NCBI GenBank assembly: GCA_041494275.1
Contig: JBGQAM010000084.1
Location: 1 to 6,769 of the forward strand
Direction of reading: 5' to 3'
Length of the DNA: 6,769 bases
Source of the DNA: COMBO-56-21 sp041494275
GTDB taxonomy: Archaea; Thermoplasmatota; Thermoplasmata; UBA10834
Below the pieces are notes generated by a model. It was given only the letters and a program-made list of their open reading frames with translations. It had not been told where the DNA came from and searched no databases. Of this stretch, positions 4,273 through 6,769 are shown in pieces. The translations under genes were made by a program, and so were the position numbers. Position 1 is the first letter of the stretch. Every line of letters begins with the position of its first letter.

Positions 4273-6769
4273 TGTTTCGCCTCCTGTTTCGGCTTCGGCT
4301 CTTCAAGCATGGCGTCTATCATGGCGTAGATCTGGTCGTCTCTGTAGCCCATCTGAGTGAGCGCGCCGGACGGGCATGCTCCTACGCATGCACCACAGCC
4401 CTTGCAGAGACCAACATTGACCTCCACGATCTTCTTCTTCGGGTCCTTCTTGTCCGGCAGGACCTCGAGTGCCTTGTACTCGCAGATAGGAACGCATATG
4501 CCGCATCCGTCGCACAGCGACTCCTCGATCTTCGCGACTATGCCCTCCGCTTCGAGTTCGGTCTTCGACAGCACCGTTGTGGCTCGGGACACTGCCGCAA
4601 GCGCTTGTGCGATGCTCTCGTCGACGAACTTCGGGCCATGAGCGAGACCCGCCAAGTAGATGCCCTCCGTTGCGAAGTCGACAGGCCTGAGCTTCATGTG
4701 CGCCTCAAGGAAGAAACCCTCCTTGGTCTGGGGAACCTTGCACATCGGTGCCAGCGTTCCCGCGTCAGGCTGCGGCCTTGTGCCGCTCGCAAGTACGAGG
4801 TAGTCCGGCTTCAATGTGAGCTCTTTGCCCGTGTCCTCGTCCTTCACCTTGACCTCGATCTTGCCGCCCTTCTCATCGACCTTCGGCTTCTCCTTGTCCT
4901 CGAACCTGATGCAGGTCACGCCCAGTCGGCCGGCCTCCTTGTAGTACTTCTCCCTGAATCCGTATGTCCTGATGTCCCTGTACAGTACGAAGACCTTCGC
5001 GTTCGGATCCTTCTTCTTGATCTCGATCGCAGCGGTCATCGTGCCCGTGCAGCACACTCGAGAGCAGTTGGGATGTCCCTCCTCTCTCGAGCCGACGCAC
5101 TGTATGAACACGTACTCGTTGCCCTTCGCCTCGCCCTTGTGCAGCTTCTCCTTGAGCTCGAGCAGGGTCATGACGTTCTTGTTCTTGCCGTACAGGTATT
5201 CACCCTCAGGCTTGTACTCCTGTCCGCCGATCGCCAGTATGACAGCGCCGTGCTCGATCTGCTCTCCGGATTCGAGGGTAGTCTTGAAGTTGCCAACGTA
5301 TCCGTCGATCATCTTGATCTTCGCGCCGGTGTAGACGGTGATGTTCGGGTGGGCGGAGATCTCTTTGTCGAGATCCTTGACGAACGCCAGCGGGTCGTCG
5401 CCCGATGGCAGGTAATAGAGCTTCTTCGTGTTGCCGCCCAGCTCCTTCTCCTTCTCGACCAGGCTCACCTTGAACCCCTGCTTGGCCAGTTCGAGCGCCG
5501 CGGTCATGCCGGTAACTCCACCGCCGATAACCATGGCGGCCTGGTTCACCTTTAGCGTCAGGTTCTGGAGGGGCTCGAGCAACCGGGACTTCGCGACCGC
5601 CATCCGCACGAGGTCCTTCGACTTCTTCGTCGCCGCCTTGGGCTCGTGCATGTGTATCCACGAGCACTGGTCCCTGATGTTGGCCATCTCGAACAGGTAG
5701 GCGTTCAACCCAGCTTCCTTGATTGTGTTCTGGAACAGAGGCTCGTGGGTCCTCGGCGTGCAGCTAGCGACCACGACCCTGTTGAGCTTCAGCTCCTTTA
5801 TCTTCTCTTTGATCTTCTCTTGAGTGTCCTGGGAACATGTGTACAGGTTCTGTTCCGCATACACGACGTTTGGGAGCGTCTTGGCGTACTCCATGACCTC
5901 GGGAACCTTCACGACGCCGCCGATGTTGACTCCGCAGTGGCATACGAACACGCCTATCCTGGGTTCCAGACCCTCCACGCTGATCTCCTTGGGGTACTCC
6001 TTCTTGGTGACCAGAGTGTTTCTGGCGGGAGCTATCACGGTGCCCGCCTTCGCTGCCGCCCCGGAAGCCTCTGCCACTGTCATCGGGATATCCTTTGGCG
6101 ATGAGAACGCGCCACTCACGAATATCCCGGGCCTGGACGTCTCGACGGGCGTGAACGCGCCAGTCTGGGCGAAGCCGTCGTCATTGAGTCTGAACTTCAT
6201 GATCCTGCTGAGGTTCTCGGCGTCCGCTGGAGGTCTGAGCCCTACGGCCAGCACGACCATCTGGAACTCCTCCTCCTTGGGCTCGCCGCCCTCGACGTAC
6301 TTTATCTTGAGGTTCTTGGTCTTCGGGTCCTCGCTTATGGCCGCGACCCTGGAGCGGACGAACCTGATGCCCCACTCGTTCGCTGCGCGGTTGTAGTACT
6401 CGTCGAACTCCTTGCCGAAAGCCCTCATGTCCATGAAGAATATGCTCGGCTTGACCTGGGACGTGTGCTCCTTCGCTATAACCGCTTCCTTGATCGAGTA
6501 CATGCAGCAAACGCTCGAGCAGTATTCGTTCCCGCAGTGCTCGTCCCTCGAGCCGACGCACTGGATGAACGCTATCTTTTCGGGAATGTCTCCGTCCGAA
6601 GGCCTCAGGATGGTGCCGAAGTATGGCCCTGTGGCGGACATGATCCTCTCGAACTCGATGCTCGTGACAACGTTCTGGTAGACGCCGTAGCCATACTCGG
6701 TCTTCAGGCGCGCGTTGAACTCATCGAAGCCAGGCGAGAGTATGATCGACCCGACCTTGATTTCGAGGA
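4269..6769 (-). CDS. hdrA: Tandem-fused HdrA: heterodisulfide reductase flavin/iron-sulfur subunit A (5' end cut by window)
   Basis: The frame is open to the right edge, so the 832 visible residues (numbered from base 6767) lack the true N-terminus; the ATG at 6641 is internal. HdrA holds FAD and [4Fe-4S] clusters and is the electron-bifurcating hub. Unit 1 (residues 1 to about 250) is the back part of a HdrA flavin domain, with Q-C-V-G-S-R-D, C-S-S-V-C-C-M-Y (Cys83, 87, 88) and Y/F-M-D-M-R-A-F-G-K. Unit 2 starts again with the HdrA N-terminal domain: V-C-H-C-G (Cys276, Cys278), T-C-S-Q-D-T (Cys311), A-S-C-T-P-R-T-H (Cys336) and D-Q-C-S-W (Cys368). It then has an FAD-binding G-G-G-V-T-G (415-420), a second Q-C-V-G-S-R-E with C-S-R-V-C-C (568-573), and two full CxxCxxCxxxC clusters (Cys752-762 and 788-798). 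The tail is charged (E-E-P-K-P-K-Q-E-A-K-Q) and overlaps mvhD as ATGA. A single HdrA is usually about 650 residues. Confidence 0.95.
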   Translation of the reverse strand, partial: LEIKVGSIILSPGFDEFNARLKTEYGYGVYQNVVTSIEFERIMSATGPYFGTILRPSDGDIPEKIAFIQCVGSRDEHCGNEYCSSVCCMYSIKEAVIAKEHTSQVKPSIFFMDMRAFGKEFDEYYNRAANEWGIRFVRSRVAAISEDPKTKNLKIKYVEGGEPKEEEFQMVVLAVGLRPPADAENLSRIMKFRLNDDGFAQTGAFTPVETSRPGIFVSGAFSSPKDIPMTVAEASGAAAKAGTVIAPARNTLVTKKEYPKEISVEGLEPRIGVFVCHCGVNIGGVVKVPEVMEYAKTLPNVVYAEQNLYTCSQDTQEKIKEKIKELKLNRVVVASCTPRTHEPLFQNTIKEAGLNAYLFEMANIRDQCSWIHMHEPKAATKKSKDLVRMAVAKSRLLEPLQNLTLKVNQAAMVIGGGVTGMTAALELAKQGFKVSLVEKEKELGGNTKKLYYLPSGDDPLAFVKDLDKEISAHPNITVYTGAKIKMIDGYVGNFKTTLESGEQIEHGAVILAIGGQEYKPEGEYLYGKNKNVMTLLELKEKLHKGEAKGNEYVFIQCVGSREEGHPNCSRVCCTGTMTAAIEIKKKDPNAKVFVLYRDIRTYGFREKYYKEAGRLGVTCIRFEDKEKPKVDEKGGKIEVKVKDEDTGKELTLKPDYLVLASGTRPQPDAGTLAPMCKVPQTKEGFFLEAHMKLRPVDFATEGIYLAGLAHGPKFVDESIAQALAAVSRATTVLSKTELEAEGIVAKIEESLCDGCGICVPICEYKALEVLPDKKDPKKKIVEVNVGLCKGCGACVGACPSGALTQMGYRDDQIYAMIDAMLEEPKPKQEAKQ
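4374..4514 (-). other. 2x[4Fe-4S] ferredoxin-like domain of HdrA
   Basis: Two consecutive CxxCxxCxxxC motifs at the end of HdrA: C-D-G-C-G-I-C-V-P-I-C and C-K-G-C-G-A-C-V-G-A-C-P. Both have all four cysteines. The first is followed by Glu-Tyr instead of the usual Pro, the second by Pro. In HdrA this domain is the exit to or entry from low-potential ferredoxin. It occurs once, only after the second flavin unit; the first unit runs straight into the next N-terminal domain without one. Confidence 0.9.

Noticed and set aside
4272..5555. A 427-codon open frame on the plus strand opposite hdrA
   Set aside because: Its product is rich in Leu, Arg, Val and Asp with no domain pattern, as expected from the complement of a GC-rich gene. 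hdrA on the other strand has unmistakable family motifs through the whole stretch.
4269..6641. Taking the ATG at 6641 as the start of hdrA
   Set aside because: The frame stays open to the window edge, and the 42 codons upstream encode conserved HdrA sequence (V-G-S-I-I-L-S-P-G-F and Y-G-Y-G-V-Y), so the ATG is internal.
1..6769. CRISPR array, tRNA, rRNA, insertion sequence or attachment site
   Set aside because: No spaced direct repeats, cloverleaf, transposase-like frame or long terminal repeats were seen; almost the entire window is occupied by the listed genes.

Overview
The window carries the 3' part of a heterodisulfide reductase / methyl-viologen-type [NiFe]-hydrogenase operon on the minus strand, read from the right edge leftwards. 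The order is hdrA (5' end outside the window), mvhD, a small winged-helix-like gene, mvhG, mvhA and a hydrogenase maturation protease gene. A partial plus-strand gene for an AhpD-like (carboxymuconolactone decarboxylase family) protein lies at the left edge and converges on the operon.

The source is most likely an anaerobic, hydrogen-metabolising prokaryote, with an archaeon favoured (Euryarchaeota or Thermoplasmatota-like). The reasons are a group 3c-type hydrogenase set joined to hdrA, fairly high GC with AGG (Arg) and ATA (Ile) codons in use, and GGTGA/GGAGG ribosome-binding sites. This is inference: bacteria such as Desulfobacterota and Chloroflexota also carry hdrA-mvhDGA sets, and no rRNA or other marker is present to settle it.

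Layout: 1-222 (+) is the C-terminal part of an AhpD-like protein. 223-319 is a convergent spacer. 320-805 (-) is the maturation protease. 806-879 is a spacer holding a perfect 7-bp GC hairpin. 880-2394 (-) is mvhA, 2395-3417 (-) mvhG, 3419-3805 (-) the winged-helix-like protein, 3808-4272 (-) mvhD, and 4269-6769 (-) hdrA. From hdrA to mvhA the genes overlap or lie 0-2 nt apart, each with a good Shine-Dalgarno sequence, so they form one tightly coupled transcript.

How the genes work together (family knowledge): MvhA/MvhG split H2, MvhD carries electrons through its [2Fe-2S] cluster to HdrA, and the HdrA flavin bifurcates them between a high-potential acceptor (a heterodisulfide via HdrBC in methanogens) and ferredoxin. 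The protease trims the C-terminal tail of MvhA after Ni insertion. The two least ordinary points are that HdrA is a tandem fusion of two HdrA-like units, of which only the second has the C-terminal ferredoxin, and that a cysteine-free winged-helix-like protein of unknown role sits between mvhD and mvhG. No hdrB or hdrC is in the window, so the high-potential partner cannot be identified here.
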